A stretch of DNA of 64,000 bases from Bacteroidales bacterium (lineage in GTDB: Bacteria > Bacteroidota > Bacteroidia > Bacteroidales > Muribaculaceae). Below, one piece after another: positions 17,823 to 27,021 of the stretch (position 1 is the first letter of the stretch; each line of letters begins with the position of its first letter). The stretch lies in contig CP091725.1 in the NCBI GenBank assembly GCA_022009815.1, positions 2,108,001 to 2,172,000 on the forward strand, in the 5' to 3' direction. Below the pieces are notes generated by a model, which saw only the letters and a list, made by a program, of their open reading frames with translations, was not told the DNA's origin and ran no database searches. A program made the position numbers and the translations under genes.

Positions 17823-18419
17823 TCAGAGTGATTTGTTGATACTTTCAATGTAGTCGAGCAGCTCTTCGCGGCCGCGGAAGTCGGAGCTTGAAGTGATGAA
17901 TATCGGCGGCAGTTCTTCCCAAAGCTTCGAGAGTTCCTCCTTGTATGCCGCCACCATCTTTTTTCCGGCTATCGGACCGAGTTTGTCGGCTTTCGTGAAA
18001 ACGATGCTGAACGGGATTCCGTTCTCTCCGAGGAAGTTTATAAACTCGAGGTCGATGGCTTGCGGCTTGTGGCGTATGTCGACGAGCACAAACAGGTTGG
18101 TCATCTGATGGCGGTGGAGCACGTAAGAGTCGATCATCGTGCGCAGCTTCTCGCGGGCGTCTTTGCCCCTCCTTGCGTAGCCGTAGCCAGGGAGGTCGAC
18201 GATATACCAGCTGTCGTTGACTAGAAAATGGTTTATGAGCATAGTCTTTCCTGGGGTCGACGAAGTCATGGCCAAGCCTTTTCGGCCGGTCAGCATATTG
18301 ATGAGCGATGATTTGCCCACGTTCGACCGTCCGATGAATGCATATTCAGGTGTGTCGCCTTCCGGACATTTCCTCACATCGGAGTTGCTTATAACGAATT
18401 TCGCGTCTTTGATTATCAT
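17823..18419 (-). CDS. engB: Ribosome biogenesis GTPase EngB (YihA/YsxC)
   Basis: Small GTPase required for 50S assembly. G1 is GRSNVGKSS, the switch region contains SSTPGKT, G3 is DLPGYG, G4 is FTKADK and G5 lies near ITSSSDFRG. The start at 18419 (MIIKDAKF) is preferred over a frame-consistent ATG at 18440, because the -7 box at 18438-18445 covers the latter. The product is about 198 residues. It is first in a minus-strand operon running into DUF1599 and the DoxX protein. Confidence 0.93.
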   Translation of the reverse strand: MIIKDAKFVISNSDVRKCPEGDTPEYAFIGRSNVGKSSLINMLTGRKGLAMTSSTPGKTMLINHFLVNDSWYIVDLPGYGYARRGKDAREKLRTMIDSYVLHRHQMTNLFVLVDIRHKPQAIDLEFINFLGENGIPFSIVFTKADKLGPIAGKKMVAAYKEELSKLWEELPPIFITSSSDFRGREELLDYIESINKSL

Positions 18420-18437
18420 TGGCGTGTTTGTTTTCTG

Positions 18438-18445
18438 CAAAGTTA
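18438..18445 (-). promoter_or_regulatory. -7 box of the engB operon
   Basis: TAACTTTG on the minus strand. Transcription would start near 18431, leaving a leader of about 12 nt to the ATG at 18419. This decides the engB start. Confidence 0.6.
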
Positions 18446-18614
18446 GCGATTATTTGTCAATAACCGCAGTGTGTGTTGCGGAATTGGCGTATTTCTGACT
18501 TGTTTTTGTGTTCTCTTATGCTTACTTGGGCAACAAATCTGCCCACGTAAGTTAAACTATTGCCAATGTGCGATATTTTTTTAGGCTAACGCTTGTGGAT
18601 TAGTCAAAACTCGA

Positions 18615-18692
18615 TACCTTTGCAATGTGTTTTTCATGGTATTAGATTTAAGGTTAATTAAGATTGGTTGTCGGGAGACAATCAATTTTTTT
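18615..18692 (+). ncRNA. Candidate small RNA with own promoter and terminator
   Basis: A -7 box TACCTTTG (18615-18622) is followed about 45 nt later by the hairpin GATTGGTTGTC-GGGA-GACAATCAAT (18662-18686, one G-U pair) and a T7 run ending at 18692. The transcript would be about 64 nt from near 18629. No reading frame of note is inside and the downstream gene is on the other strand, so this is not a leader. I have an unverified memory of similar stretches (GGTATTAGATTTAAGGTTAA...) recurring in Bacteroidales genomes. Function is unknown. Confidence 0.55.
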
Positions 18693-18736
18693 ATGCCTAT
18701 GCCTCATGCGCGCGCAGCTGCGTGTAAGTGCGGGAC

Positions 18737-18765
18737 AAAAAAAGCCTCCGAGGGGAGGCTTTTTG
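18737..18765 (-). terminator. Terminator of the GT-pyrC-ATPase operon
   Basis: AAAAAAAGCCTCC / GGAGGCTTTTT hairpin 20 bp past the P-type ATPase stop. It has U-runs in both directions and so may also stop plus-strand transcripts. Confidence 0.8.
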
Positions 18766-18784
18766 AGAAGTAGGGGGGGGAGCG

Positions 18785-21661
18785 TTATTCGCTTTTTTCT
18801 TTGTCGCTGTTGTCGGCCGACTCGTCCTGGCTTTCGGGGATTATAACGAAGTCGCAGAGTTTGCCTTCGTTCTTCTCCAGCTTTTCCTCCGAGAGGATTT
18901 CGATGTCGAGCTTGTTCTTGTTGTAAACGAGTCCCATAGAGAGTTGTGCTTTTTTGTGTTTGAGCCGCAGCACGAGGTGCACGAGCTCGCCTATCCACAC
19001 TACCGCCGACGATGCGATGATCAGTCTCAGCCAGTCTTTCCACCCGAGCGGCACTACGTTGAGCATTTCTCCGCCGAAGGTGACAATCAGCACCTGTCCG
19101 ACGATGATTATCGCGGCAGTGAGGAAGAACACCTTGCTGTCGCGCAGACGGCTGAATCCGGAGTAGTCGCTCTCGAAACTTTTGGCGTTGAAGAGGTTCC
19201 AGAACTGCAGCATCACGAAGAAGGTGAAGAACATCGTCACGTCGTATGCGTTCATCTCGGCGTTGCTGAAGTTGAGGTAGCTTGCGAAGAAGTCAGACAG
19301 GTTGAAGCCGTCGAGCGAGTCCACTTGGTTTGCCTTCAGATACTGCATGAATCCGAACAGCACTACGACAAACACAGCGCTGACGCCGATTATAAACCAT
19401 TTCATCGTGCGGTTGATGATGAAGTCGTTGAGTCGTCGCGGCTTGTTGCGCATCACGGCTTCGTTTGGCGGCAGCGAAGCGAGCGAGAGGGCGGCGAATG
19501 CGTCCATTATCAGGTTTACCCACAGCATCTGTGTGACGGTGAGCGGCGACTGCTGTCCGGTGAATGCACCAATCAGCACGATGGTGCAGGCCACGAGGTT
19601 TACGGTCAGCTGGAAGAGGATGAACCGCTGGATGTTTTGGTAGAGCGACCGTCCCCACATCACGGCTCTTGTGATGCTTGCAAACGAGTTGTCCATGATT
19701 GTAATGTCGCTTGCTTCCTTCGCCACCGATGTTCCGTCGCCCATCGACAGTCCCACCTGTGCGGCGTTGAGGGCAGGGGCGTCGTTTGTTCCGTCGCCGG
19801 TGACAGCCACCACTTCGCCTTGCTGTTGCAGCAGTCCGACGAGTCTCGACTTGTCGGTAGGACGCGCGCGCGACATAATCTTTATGCGGCGTGCCGCGTC
19901 GGCGGCATCGTTGTCGTCGAGGGCGGCGAAGTCGGGGCCGGTGATGATGTTGCTGTCGTTGTCGGTTTTGTCGTCCCACAGCCCTATCTGCCGTCCGATT
20001 TCCTTTGCGGTGCCCGGAGTGTCGCCCGTCACGATTTTAATTTTGATTCCAGCGTCGATGCTCTCCTTCACAGCCGCCGGCACGTCGGCGCGCACGGGGT
20101 CGGAGATAGCCACGATGCCCATAAACGTCAGGTTGTCGGCGTTGAGCGAGTCGCCCTCCACCGCTTTGCCATCGCCCACCTCCTGGTATGCGAATCCGAG
20201 GGTGCGCATCGCCTTCTGCTGGTATCCGAGCAGCGCCTCGCGCAGCTGCTCCTTTGTCACGCCGTCGGGGAAGTTGCGGCATTTGTCGATTACGATTTCA
20301 GGCGCGCCTTTCACGTAGGCAATGCGCTTGCCCGGGCAGACGCCGCTGTCGACCACCGTTGCCATGAATTTGCGCATCGTGGAGAACGGCAGCTGCTCCG
20401 TCACGGCAGCGTTGTCGCGCAGCGGCTTGTAGTCGGTGTGCTGGTCGTTGAGCCATAGCAGCAACGCGCCTTCTGTAGGGTTTCCCACCACGGTTGGCCG
20501 GTCGGCGCCGCGGTCGAGGAATGCCGTGGAGTTTACGGCGATTGCCTCTGCGATTAGCCTTGATTCGTCGTTGTCGGCAAGTTGCTGCGATTTTCCCAGG
20601 GCGGCAAACTGCGTTTCGTAGATTCTCATCTGGTTCTGAGTCAGCGTACCCGTCTTGTCGGTGCATATCACGGTTGTTGCACCCATCGTCTCGCAGGCGT
20701 GCATTTTCCTCACCAGATTGTTTGTTGCGAGCATCCGTCTCATGCTCAGCGCGAGGCTCAGCGTCACGCTCATCGGCAGACCCTCGGGCACGCTGACCAC
20801 AATCAGCGTCACGGCGAGCATAATCGTGGTGAGCAGGTATTCGATGAAGCCCATCCACTCGAATCCCGCGCCGTAGTTGTAGATGCAAAGGCGGCCTACG
20901 ATAATCAGCGCGCCGATAGTGTAGCTTGCGTATGACACCAGCCGTCCGAGCCGTTCGAACTGCAGTGTGAGCGGAGTTTTCACGCCGTTGTCGATTTGCG
21001 CCGCCTCGTAGACCTTTCCGTATTCCGTTGCGTCGCCCACCGCGTCAACCAGCATCGTGCCGTGGCCCTCAGTCACGGTGGTGCCTCTGAGCGCGCGGTT
21101 TGAAGGGTAGGTGGCGTCTTTTTTGAAGTCAGCCTCGATGTGTGTCTTCTTGATTACCGGCTCGCCGGTCAGCGTGCTCTCGTTGATGCTCAGCGACACA
21201 GAGTCGACAAGGTTGCCGTCGGCAGGCACCTCGTCGCCCGTTTCGAGAATCACCACGTCGCCCACCACGATGTCGCGTCGCGCCACCTGCGTGATGTTTC
21301 CGTCGCGCACCACGGTCACTGCCGCGTCGTCGTTCATCTGGTTGAGCATCTCGAATTTCTTGTTAGCGTTCAGCTCGATGACGAATCCGATTACGGTGGC
21401 GAGCGTCACGGCAAGGAAGATGCCGAGCGGCTCAAGAAACGCCTTTCCTCCGGCGTTGAGCCAGAAAGCCTCGTAGCAGGCGATGCCTATCGACAGAACG
21501 AGTGCCACGAGCAGGATTTTGATTAGCGGGTCTTTGAATTTCTCCAAAAACTGCGTCCATACCGATGCTTTCTCCGGTGGCGTCAGCACGTTGTCGCCGT
21601 GGCGATTCCTGCTTTCCGCCACTTGCTGTTGATTCAATCCCTTTGTAATATCAGTTTCCAT
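18785..21661 (-). CDS. Calcium-translocating P-type ATPase (PMCA type)
   Basis: A 958-residue P2-type cation ATPase. It has an N-terminal cation-ATPase domain (GLNQQQVAESRNRHGDNVLTPP), the actuator TLTGEP, the ion-coordinating helix VVSVPEGLPMSVTLSLA and the phosphorylation motif ICTDKTGTLTQ. The hinge is AVTGDGTNDAPALNAAQVG, and WVNLIMDAFAALSLASLPP lies in the C-terminal transporter segment. The PEGLP motif favours Ca2+ over heavy metals or K+. The C-terminus ends in a charged, probably cytosolic tail. It begins 27 bp after pyrC and is last in the operon; the link with pyrimidine synthesis looks incidental. Confidence 0.9.
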   Translation of the reverse strand: METDITKGLNQQQVAESRNRHGDNVLTPPEKASVWTQFLEKFKDPLIKILLVALVLSIGIACYEAFWLNAGGKAFLEPLGIFLAVTLATVIGFVIELNANKKFEMLNQMNDDAAVTVVRDGNITQVARRDIVVGDVVILETGDEVPADGNLVDSVSLSINESTLTGEPVIKKTHIEADFKKDATYPSNRALRGTTVTEGHGTMLVDAVGDATEYGKVYEAAQIDNGVKTPLTLQFERLGRLVSYASYTIGALIIVGRLCIYNYGAGFEWMGFIEYLLTTIMLAVTLIVVSVPEGLPMSVTLSLALSMRRMLATNNLVRKMHACETMGATTVICTDKTGTLTQNQMRIYETQFAALGKSQQLADNDESRLIAEAIAVNSTAFLDRGADRPTVVGNPTEGALLLWLNDQHTDYKPLRDNAAVTEQLPFSTMRKFMATVVDSGVCPGKRIAYVKGAPEIVIDKCRNFPDGVTKEQLREALLGYQQKAMRTLGFAYQEVGDGKAVEGDSLNADNLTFMGIVAISDPVRADVPAAVKESIDAGIKIKIVTGDTPGTAKEIGRQIGLWDDKTDNDSNIITGPDFAALDDNDAADAARRIKIMSRARPTDKSRLVGLLQQQGEVVAVTGDGTNDAPALNAAQVGLSMGDGTSVAKEASDITIMDNSFASITRAVMWGRSLYQNIQRFILFQLTVNLVACTIVLIGAFTGQQSPLTVTQMLWVNLIMDAFAALSLASLPPNEAVMRNKPRRLNDFIINRTMKWFIIGVSAVFVVVLFGFMQYLKANQVDSLDGFNLSDFFASYLNFSNAEMNAYDVTMFFTFFVMLQFWNLFNAKSFESDYSGFSRLRDSKVFFLTAAIIIVGQVLIVTFGGEMLNVVPLGWKDWLRLIIASSAVVWIGELVHLVLRLKHKKAQLSMGLVYNKNKLDIEILSEEKLEKNEGKLCDFVIIPESQDESADNSDKEKSE

Positions 21662-21688
21662 AAAATTGCTTTGTCGTAAAGTTTTCTC

Positions 21689-23047
21689 TTATCGTTTGTT
21701 TGTGTTGTTGTCAAACCTCAGTCTCCGTCCGCGCACCGAGTTGTTGACCACACCCTGGTTGAACGCAAGGTTTCCGTTGACGTAGGTTTGTCTCACCGTG
21801 TTGTGGAACGTGTAGCCCTCAAACGGCGACCATCCGCATTTTGTGAGGATGTTTTCGGCTCTGACGGTGAACGGCATCTCGCGGTCGACCACCACGATGT
21901 CGGCGTAGTAGCCCGGGCGCAGGTATCCGCGTCGCACCACGCCGAAGAGGTCGGCAGGCGCGTGACACATTTTCTGTACCACAAGGTCGAGCGTGAACAC
22001 CTTCTCGCGCACCAGTTCGAGCATCACCAGCAGCGAGTGCTGCACGAGCGGTCCGCCCGACGCCGCTTTCAGGCAGTTGCCCTGCTTTTCCGACAGCAGA
22101 TGCGGCGCGTGGTCGGTAGCCACGATGTCGAGATAACCCTGCCTCAGCCCGTTGCGCAGCGCGTTGCGGTCGTCCCACGACTTCACGGCGGGGTTCCATT
22201 TTATAAGGTTTCCGAGGCGAGGATAGTCGTCGTCGGTAAACCACAGATGGTGGACGCACACCTCGGCGGTGATTTTCTTTTCCAGCAGCGGACGGTTGTC
22301 GAACAGTTCCAGCTCGCGAGCTGTCGACACGTGGAGCACGTGGAGCCGCGTGCCGTATTTCTCCGCCCATTCCACGGCGCGTGCCGTCGACTTGTAGCAC
22401 ACCTCCGTGCTTCGTATCAGTGGATGGAACTTCACGGGGAGGTCGTCGCCGTATTTTTTAATGTAGAATTCGCGGTTTCTGCGAATCAGCTGCTCGTCCT
22501 CCGAATGGATGGCAACCAGCGCGGGCACTTCGGCAAAGATGTCGTGCAGAGCGTCGCGGTCGCTGACCAGCATGTTGCCCGTCGACGCGCCGAGAAAGAG
22601 TTTCACTCCCGGCGTGTAGCTGTAGTCCACCGCCATCAGCGTTTTCAGATTGTCGTTGGTCGCGCCGATAAAGAATCCGTAGTTTGCCACCGACACCTCC
22701 TGCGCTCTTCGGTTTTTAGCCTCGAGAGCGTCGATGGTGACTGTCGGCGGCACGGTGTTGGGCATATCCATGTAAGAAGTCACGCCGCCAGCCACCGCCG
22801 CTGCCGACTCGGTTGCGATGTCGGCTTTATGTGTGAGTCCGGGGTCGCGGAAGTGCACCTGGTCGTCGATTACGCCCGGCATCACCAGCGCTCCGTCGAC
22901 GTCGTTGCGCACGTCGCATTCAGCCATCACCGCCGCTGCCGGCTCGCCTTCGCCCACTTCGGCGATTATTTCGTCGTCGATAACGATGTATCCGCGCGTC
23001 AGACGTCCTTCGTTGGCGATGTCGGCATTGTAGATTATTGTCTTCAT
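21689..23047 (-). CDS. pyrC: Dihydroorotase (class I type)
   Basis: A 452-residue amidohydrolase cyclising carbamoyl-aspartate to dihydroorotate in pyrimidine synthesis. Metal-binding residues are visible in DQVHFRDPG (HxH-like entry), IHSED, LHVLHVSTA and VATDHAPH, the last being the diagnostic catalytic Asp motif. PNTVPP near residue 97 matches dihydroorotase over allantoinase and hydantoinase. It starts 3 bp after the glycosyltransferase gene, so the two are translationally adjacent. Confidence 0.9.
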   Translation of the reverse strand: MKTIIYNADIANEGRLTRGYIVIDDEIIAEVGEGEPAAAVMAECDVRNDVDGALVMPGVIDDQVHFRDPGLTHKADIATESAAAVAGGVTSYMDMPNTVPPTVTIDALEAKNRRAQEVSVANYGFFIGATNDNLKTLMAVDYSYTPGVKLFLGASTGNMLVSDRDALHDIFAEVPALVAIHSEDEQLIRRNREFYIKKYGDDLPVKFHPLIRSTEVCYKSTARAVEWAEKYGTRLHVLHVSTARELELFDNRPLLEKKITAEVCVHHLWFTDDDYPRLGNLIKWNPAVKSWDDRNALRNGLRQGYLDIVATDHAPHLLSEKQGNCLKAASGGPLVQHSLLVMLELVREKVFTLDLVVQKMCHAPADLFGVVRRGYLRPGYYADIVVVDREMPFTVRAENILTKCGWSPFEGYTFHNTVRQTYVNGNLAFNQGVVNNSVRGRRLRFDNNTNKR

Positions 23048-23050
23048 AAG

Positions 23051-23800
23051 CTATTGATGCTTGGCGAGTTGAGGGTATTTCTTAAACCAGCTGCGGATGC
23101 GCAGCTGCAACACGCCGAACACCGCTTCTCCGAAGATGCTGCTGTTCATCTTGCTCGTTCCGAGCACACGGTTCACGAAGATGATTGGCACTTCCTTGAT
23201 GCGGCATCCCATCTTGAACGCCGTGAACTTCATCTCAATCTGGAACGCGTAGCCCTTGAAGCGGATTTTGTCGAGGTCGATAGCCTCGAGCACGTTGCGG
23301 CGGTAGCACACAAAGCCAGCCGTCGTGTCGCGCACGTTCATACCCGTCACGATTCTGACGTATGCCGAAGCGTAGTACGACATAATGACGCGTCCCATAG
23401 GCCAGTTCACCACGTTGACACCCGAAACGTAGCGCGATCCGATAGCCACATCGGCGCCGTCGAGGCACGCCTGTCGCAGTTCGAGCAGTTTCTTCGGCGG
23501 ATGCGAGAAGTCGGCGTCCATCTCGATGATAAACTCATATCCGGCGTCAAGACACCATTTGAAGCCCATGATGTAAGCCGTGCCGAGTCCCAGCTTTCCG
23601 CTGCGTTTCAGCAGGTGCAGGCGGCCGTCCCATTGCTTCTGCATCCGTTCGACAATGGCGGCAGTCCCGTCGGGAGAGTTGTCGTCGATAATCAGCACAT
23701 CGAACATCACCGGAAGCGCGAACACGGCGTTGATGATGTTCTCGATATTTTCTTTTTCGTTGTATGTGGGAATAATCACCACACTGTCAGACTTGTTCAT
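23051..23800 (-). CDS. Polyprenol-phosphate mannosyl/glycosyltransferase, GT2 family
   Basis: A 249-residue GT-A enzyme. It has VIIPTYNEKENIENII, DVLIIDDNSPDGT (DxD-like donor site), GFKWCLDAGYEFIIEMDADFSHPP and an RYVSGVNVVNWP region, characteristic of dolichol-phosphate-mannose synthase-like proteins. No C-terminal membrane domain is present, so it is the short soluble or peripheral form. It would charge undecaprenyl phosphate with a sugar for envelope glycan or O-glycoprotein assembly. First gene of the GT-pyrC-ATPase operon, with its -7 box 23 bp upstream. Confidence 0.85.
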   Translation of the reverse strand: MNKSDSVVIIPTYNEKENIENIINAVFALPVMFDVLIIDDNSPDGTAAIVERMQKQWDGRLHLLKRSGKLGLGTAYIMGFKWCLDAGYEFIIEMDADFSHPPKKLLELRQACLDGADVAIGSRYVSGVNVVNWPMGRVIMSYYASAYVRIVTGMNVRDTTAGFVCYRRNVLEAIDLDKIRFKGYAFQIEMKFTAFKMGCRIKEVPIIFVNRVLGTSKMNSSIFGEAVFGVLQLRIRSWFKKYPQLAKHQ

Positions 23801-23822
23801 TCTTTATTACGTAATAACAGTG

Positions 23823-23830
23823 CAAAGATA
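23823..23830 (-). promoter_or_regulatory. -7 box of the glycosyltransferase-pyrC-ATPase operon
   Basis: TATCTTTG on the minus strand. The same core is repeated inside the adjoining repeat array (24243-24250 and about 24379-24386). Confidence 0.65.
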
Positions 23831-24425
23831 GTGCAAGGTGAGCGAAAAACATTCAAACTTGTTTGAAAATGTTTTTCCGAACCGCCGCCTATTTTATGAA
23901 AAGATAGTGCAAGGTGAGCGAAAAACATTTTCAAACAAGTTTGAAAATGTTTTTCCGAGCCGCCGCCTGTGTTGTGAAAAGATAGTCATTATGCGCTTCA
24001 GCGGCGGCGCTCACGCGGCGCATTCCGCACTGTTGGCGTTCCCCCGACGCTGTCGGGGGTTAACTGCAGACGCGACCGCTCACGCGGTCAAGATGCCGCC
24101 TGTGTTGTGGAAAGATAGTGCAAGGAGAGCGCCAGCGGCGGCGCTCACGCGGCGCATTCCGCACTGTTGGCGTTCCCCCCGACGCTGTCGGGGGTTAACT
24201 GCAGACGCGACCGCTCACGCGGTCAAGATGCCACCTGTGTTGTGCAAAGATAGTGCAAGGAGAGCTTCAGCGGCGGCGCTCACGCGGCGCATTCCGCACT
24301 GTTGGCGTTCCCCCCGACGCTGTCGGGGGTTAACTGCAGACGCGACCGCTCACGCGGTCAAGATGCCGCCTGTGTTGTGCAAAGATAGTCACTATGCGCT
24401 CACGCGGTCAAGATGCCACCTATTT
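23831..24425. repeat. Intergenic GC-rich tandem repeat array with promoter cores
   Basis: Two copies of an AT-rich unit carry an interrupted palindrome (AAAAACATTTTCAAAC / GTTTGAAAATGTTTTT; the first copy is shortened). Three copies of a GC-rich unit follow, starting at about 24001, 24135 and 24270 (periods 134 and 135). Each GC unit has nested inverted repeats (GACCGCTCACGCGGTC; CCCCCGAC...GTCGGGGG; GGCGGCGCTCACGCGGCGC). The spacer (G/A)CCTGTGTTGTGCAAAGATAGTGCAAGG holds a minus-strand TATCTTTG box in most copies. A reading frame passes through the array only because the period is near a multiple of three. It is not CRISPR, as the units are contiguous without spacers. Confidence 0.8.
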
Positions 24426-24509
24426 TATAAGGTGAATAAAAAAAGTTGATTTTTTTGGCGTCAGTAAAAATTTAACACATAAATGTTGCATTATCTTTTT
24501 GAAAAGCAC

Positions 24510-24517
24510 TATATTTG
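24510..24517 (+). promoter_or_regulatory. Promoter of the split BspA-like gene, with long leader
   Basis: TATATTTG is a clear -7 box, with a TTG about 22 bp upstream (24485-24487). The start codon is not until 25072, so the mRNA would have a leader of about 550 nt. That region holds no credible gene. A hairpin GCGGCTTTTCC / GGAAAGGCTGC is near 24991-25020. Confidence 0.55.
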
Positions 24518-25071
24518 CGGTGTCCTTATGCGGCTGAAGAGTTGGCTGTTGGGATACTTTTGGGATTGCAGGCAATTCTATCGGCATAAATGTGGCGAAT
24601 AAATATTTATAAACTTTTCTACAGTAGCCCCACTTCTTGCAGAGTCTTGCTTTGCAGAAAATAGGTGTTATTGTGATTGTCTTCTTAAATCAAATCTCGC
24701 AAATTTGAATCTTTCGTGAAGATGATTGACAATGGCACCTGCGCTAATTTGCTTATTTGCGCGCGTGTCGGCAGTGGTGCTGATGCGTGTGTTGTGGCAT
24801 ATTCGGTGTGGGGCTATTGTTTTTATCTACGGAAGGGGCTATGCGAGAGCCTGATTTAAGGATAAGAGCAAAAAAATGATCCTCACACCTTTTTTATGTT
24901 CAATTATTAACAGTTTCTAAAGAGGACCAGGAAACACAAAGACAAACTTAGGGATGACATAGACACATTGTTACGTTTTCTTCACACGCAAGCGGCTTTT
25001 CCATTTAAGGAAAGGCTGCTGCACAAGCCATTAATCTAACAAACAACAAACCAATAACCTGCAAAAAAGCT

Positions 25072-25593
25072 ATGTTTAAACAACGATGTTTTCGGCTCTT
25101 GCTGCTCGCATCGGCAATAGCCACCTCACTCTCAGCCGCCGCCTACAGCTTTGAGTCGGCCGGTATCTACTACAATATCACTGGCGACAACACGGTTGAA
25201 GTGACACGTTCCGATGAAAATAACAATACTACTTCGGTTCAATCGTTATTCCAGAAACAGTCACCAACAACGGCACGGAATATTCTGTAACAAATCGGAA
25301 GCTACGCATTCCAAAACAGTGTCATGATGAGCGTTTCTATGCCGGAAGGCATTACAAGTATAGACTACAATGCTTTCTTTGGATGTCAAAATCTTGAATC
25401 TGTAGTGCTTCCCGAGTCGTTGACAACTTTGGGCTACAGCGCTTTCAAAGCTTGCAAATTGTTGAAAACAATCAAGATTCCATCAGGGGTAACAGCAATT
25501 CCTGACCAATGCTTCGATGGTTGCTCATCGTTGGAGAGCGTGACAATACCAGAGGGAGTAACAACTATTGGTTGGGATGCTTTCACCATATGT
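25072..25593 (+). pseudogene. BspA-like leucine-rich repeat protein, 5' part (split by mobile element)
   Basis: It begins with a signal peptide (MFKQRCFRLLLLASAIATSLSAAAYSF), then a short N-terminal domain and BspA/LRR_5 repeats of the pattern AF..C..L.SV.IP..(V/L)T.IG (GSYAFQ, NAFFGCQNLESVVLPESL, SAFKACKLLKTIKIPSGV, QCFDGCSSLESVTIPEGV). Two small frameshifts at about 25225 (one base short) and 25292 (ACAAATC for ACAAAAATC) cancel each other. The repeat being read at 25591, IGWDAFTIC, loses its match after the Cys codon TGT; the rest of the gene is at 46634-47176. BspA proteins are surface adhesins in oral and gut Bacteroidales. Confidence 0.85.
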
Positions 25594-25945
25594 ATTTATA
25601 ACCATAGAACAACCAAACTAATCAGAAATATCCGAGTGTAAATCTTTAATTACCAGCATATTCTAAAATTTAACACTTTTCGGTTGCCATTTGTCGCTTC
25701 CCAAATTTCCACATATTTTTGAGACGTATTTCTGACGTGGAGAATTTGCGGGGCTTGTTTTTTGTCACACCGTGCAGACAGTTGACAAGGGTTTACAACC
25801 GTTTACGACAAGCGACAATAACCGCCCCGATATGCGGAAACAGTCACACTGTGTAGAAAAGCGACAATGGTTGACTTCCGTTCACATCCGTTTACCATTT
25901 CAGAGATATAGGATTGAAGAAATGAACCATTAAACGATAAACGGT
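25594..25945. other. Left end of the mobile element, non-coding
   Basis: No gene seen in these 350 bp. The stretch has repeated short words (GCGACAAT, GTTTAC/CGTTTAC, GACAAG) that may be integrase or excisionase arm sites. Confidence 0.4.
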
Positions 25946-26880
25946 ATGAAAGCAACCAGAAAATGCAGTTTTTGCGGCAAGTCCTTTGTAACCCGAAGCG
26001 GTATGCAAAGATATTGCAGTGAGGCTTGTCAGGCAGAAGCCAAACGAGCCAGAGTGATGCAGAAGAACAACCTCTTCAAAGTCGCCCAACCCTTGATGGA
26101 GATACAGCATCAGGAGTATCTCACCTTTTCCAAAGCAGCCATCCTCATGGGCTGTTCCCGACAGTACATTTACAAACTTGTAGCCATCGGCAAGCTGAAA
26201 GCCTCACGCATCAGCAACCGCATGGCATTCATCCGCAGAGCCGACATCGAGCAGATGTTGGAGGGCAATCCCTATCACCGCATCCTGCCCGGCAACACCT
26301 CCACACCAAGGAAATCATCTTCATCTTCCTTACCTGCCAAAAGAGAAAAAAGGGAAAAGGAAAGCGAAGAAGTGTTGGACTTCTATTCGGGCGAGGAGGT
26401 GATGTCCCTTTTTAAGGTAAAGCAGTCATGGCTTTACACTTCCGCCAAGCGTAACCATATCCCCATCTGCCGTATCGCAGGAAAGAACTATTACAGCAAG
26501 AAGCATATTGACGAGTTTTTCGGTGTGGCAGTTGATATTAGCGAAATTACCGACTGGCTACTGACCGAGGAGGTGGAGGAACTGTTCGGCATGAAGCCGA
26601 CCGCACTCCGTGCCTACACCTATCGCCATAAGATACCCACTAAAAGAGAGTACGGGCGTACCTATTACTCCAAATCACATTTGAACGAACTCCGCAGAAC
26701 TGACCTTGTGAACGATGAACGCTACTATACCGTTGAGCAGGTGCAGCAAATCTATGGTCTTTCGTCAGCCAACATCTGCCATATCGTCAAGGTGAAGCAC
26801 ATCGAAAGATAAAGGTGGGTGTGAAAAACCTGCTTTTGCGCTCAGATGTGGAGCGTGTCATGGCTGAAAGGAACAAATAA
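25946..26880 (+). CDS. Zinc-ribbon and triple-HTH DNA-binding protein, frameshift near 26805
   Basis: The N-terminus holds a Cys4-type ribbon (CSFCGKSFVTRSGMQRYCSEAC), followed by excisionase-like winged HTH units: YLTFSKAAILMGCSRQYIYKL, SGEEVMSLFKVKQSWLYTSA, LLTEEVEELFGMKPTALRAY and YYTVEQVQQIYGLSSANICH. The frame stops at 26812, but restoring one A at 26805-26807 (GAAAGAT to GAAAAGAT) extends it through VGVKNLLLRSDVERVMAERNK to 26880, completing the last domain. Tn4555 and NBU elements carry such a protein beside the integrase, implicated in target choice or excision. The exact role here is inferred. Confidence 0.75.
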
Positions 26881-26915
26881 CCGTGAAAAATCGGGATTAT
26901 CGAAAATTATTTCAA

Positions 26916-26963
26916 AATGATGTATCGTGGAGGTATTCACGGATATTTCACGTTGTTCCTTTG
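26916..26963 (+). repeat. Copy A of a shared regulatory motif, upstream of the integrase
   Basis: AATGATGTATCGTGGAGG...(35 nt to 26950) matches the stretch at 29362-29396 at 31 of 35 positions; both are followed by CCTTTGC. The motif contains CGTGgaggtattCACG dyad symmetry. It lies 59-106 bp before the integrase ATG. Confidence 0.6.
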
Positions 26964-27021
26964 CCATCGGAAACATGGATACAACTCCAAAATGTATACA
27001 ACCAATTAAAACATAATTATT

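Noticed and set aside
18944..20458. Long plus-strand open frame opposite the P-type ATPase
   Set aside because: Its low-complexity His/Val/Glu-rich translation is the usual shadow of a GC-rich gene, and the minus strand encodes a clear ATPase.
21788..23866. 692-codon plus-strand open frame across pyrC and the glycosyltransferase
   Set aside because: Antisense shadow: it spans two well-supported genes and their junction and shows no recognisable domain.
23831..24425. CRISPR array
   Set aside because: Units of 134-135 bp follow each other directly, without short repeats, unique spacers or cas genes.
23838..24449. Open frame through the intergenic repeats, encoding a repeat protein
   Set aside because: The frame is open only because the repeat period is close to a multiple of three. 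The DNA is palindromic and carries promoter cores, so it is treated as non-coding.
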